Shown: one piece after another, positions 63,823 to 64,000 of the stretch
Position numbering within the stretch: the first letter of the stretch is position 1
Layout of the letters: the number at the start of each line of letters is the position of its first letter
Source of the DNA: Amaurobius ferox
Taxonomy: Eukaryota > Arthropoda > Arachnida > Araneae > Amaurobiidae
NCBI GenBank assembly: GCA_951213105.1
Contig: OX578155.1
Coordinates: 31,202,857-31,266,856 of the forward strand
Direction of reading: 5' to 3'
DNA: 64,000 nt
The notes under the pieces: model-generated
Seen by the model: only the letters and a program-made list of their open reading frames with translations
What the model was told of the DNA's origin: nothing
Databases searched by the model: none
Program-made: the position numbers and the translations under genes

Positions 63823-63935
63823 AAGTTCAGTGCCACCAGCTGGAGTCATGGCAAATGCCTCAACATTTATCAGTTCTTCCTCACAGATGGCTGGGAGGGA
63901 AAGGTCTATTAGCTCTTCTGCTTCTGGTCCTGATG
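63823..63935 (-). pseudogene. DUF4806-like gene, first exon in window (open)
   Basis: 37 codons plus a split one, SGPEAEELIDLSLPAICEEE to MTPAGGTEL, with no damage. The acceptor is TTTTAG and the donor GTATGT. Alone it would pass as a good exon; the two downstream exons are broken. Confidence 0.6.
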
Positions 63936-64000
63936 CTAAAAGAAAGCAATGTTTAACATTCATGCAGATAATTATGTACATAAAATACATTCACATCACA

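Larger units (their letters stand above)
61795..63935 (-). pseudogene. Decayed multi-exon gene, DUF4806-like C-terminal part
   Basis: Three exons on the minus strand: 63823-63935, 62987-63146 and 61795-61931. Splice sites are intact (GTATGT, GTGAGT; acceptors TTTTAG, TTGCAG, AAATAG) and phases agree (0, then 1). The joined reading, LPAICEEELINVEAFA, ETIYADD, HSIADAVAEEYNWYG, ALKVVDIAI, SDIEDVIKN, LRHAKERR, resembles the DUF4806 domain of uncharacterised arthropod proteins (from memory, function unknown). The middle exon has a one-base loss, a one-base gain and a TGA. The last exon has a TGA where the family has Trp, before LRHAKERR. Introns are kept, so this is a decayed gene copy, not a retrocopy. 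Upstream exons lie right of the window. Confidence 0.55.

Overview
The window is AT-rich animal DNA. It looks like one very long gene, most of it introns packed with transposable elements. GT-AG introns, housekeeping exons scattered over tens of kilobases, a tRNA-derived SINE, Tc1/mariner elements, a Helitron and Penelope-like elements all point to a metazoan. A permuted, Naiad-type Penelope element plus arthropod-type repeat proteins suggest an arthropod, possibly a spider or other arachnid. That placement is an inference. There are no prokaryotic genes, rRNA, functional tRNA or CRISPR.

The backbone is an alcohol dehydrogenase class-3 gene (ADH5; S-(hydroxymethyl)glutathione dehydrogenase) on the minus strand. 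Eight coding exons, at about 51.2, 38.9, 34.0, 29.8, 22.9, 21.8, 12.7 and 0.86 kb, join in consistent phase to give 323 codons. The last ~50 residues lie off the left edge. All zinc ligands and the NAD-binding glycine motif are present. One intron has a GC-AG donor. A 3,027-bp tandem duplication (50650-53676 and 53677-56703) has copied the first coding exon and its putative promoter.

Left to right, the introns hold: a SINE (0.3 kb), a Helitron-like element (3.4-4.4), a long-TIR element with remains of an orphan transposase-like protein (5.9-9.7), a TIR element with a small Cys/His ORF (10.7-11.85), Penelope-like 3' remnants (12.0-12.5 and 17.3-18.2), a repeat family with a GTCGCCAAGTTGGCGAC palindrome (14.3-16.0 and elsewhere), a TIR element (19.4-21.5), a pogo/Tigger-like element (24.2-26.8), two mariner-like elements (27.3-28.1 and 31.9-32.9), a truncated SINE with a 13-bp target-site duplication (37.4), a Tc1 element (39.7-41.2), a nearly intact Naiad-type Penelope element (41.6-44.8), and a second orphan-transposase copy (47.25-50.0) with another transposon nested in it.

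Right of the gene (57-64 kb) are a full SINE, long TA tracts, a minisatellite, a canonical Penelope reverse-transcriptase fragment and, at the right edge, three minus-strand exons of a decayed gene resembling DUF4806-domain proteins.

The most striking item is the Naiad-type element. A GIY-YIG endonuclease, a CxC linker and a YVDD reverse transcriptase lie in one reading frame of 806 codons, broken only by a single TGA. This layout fits published reports of selenocysteine-encoding Naiads in spiders, but could also be a simple nonsense mutation.
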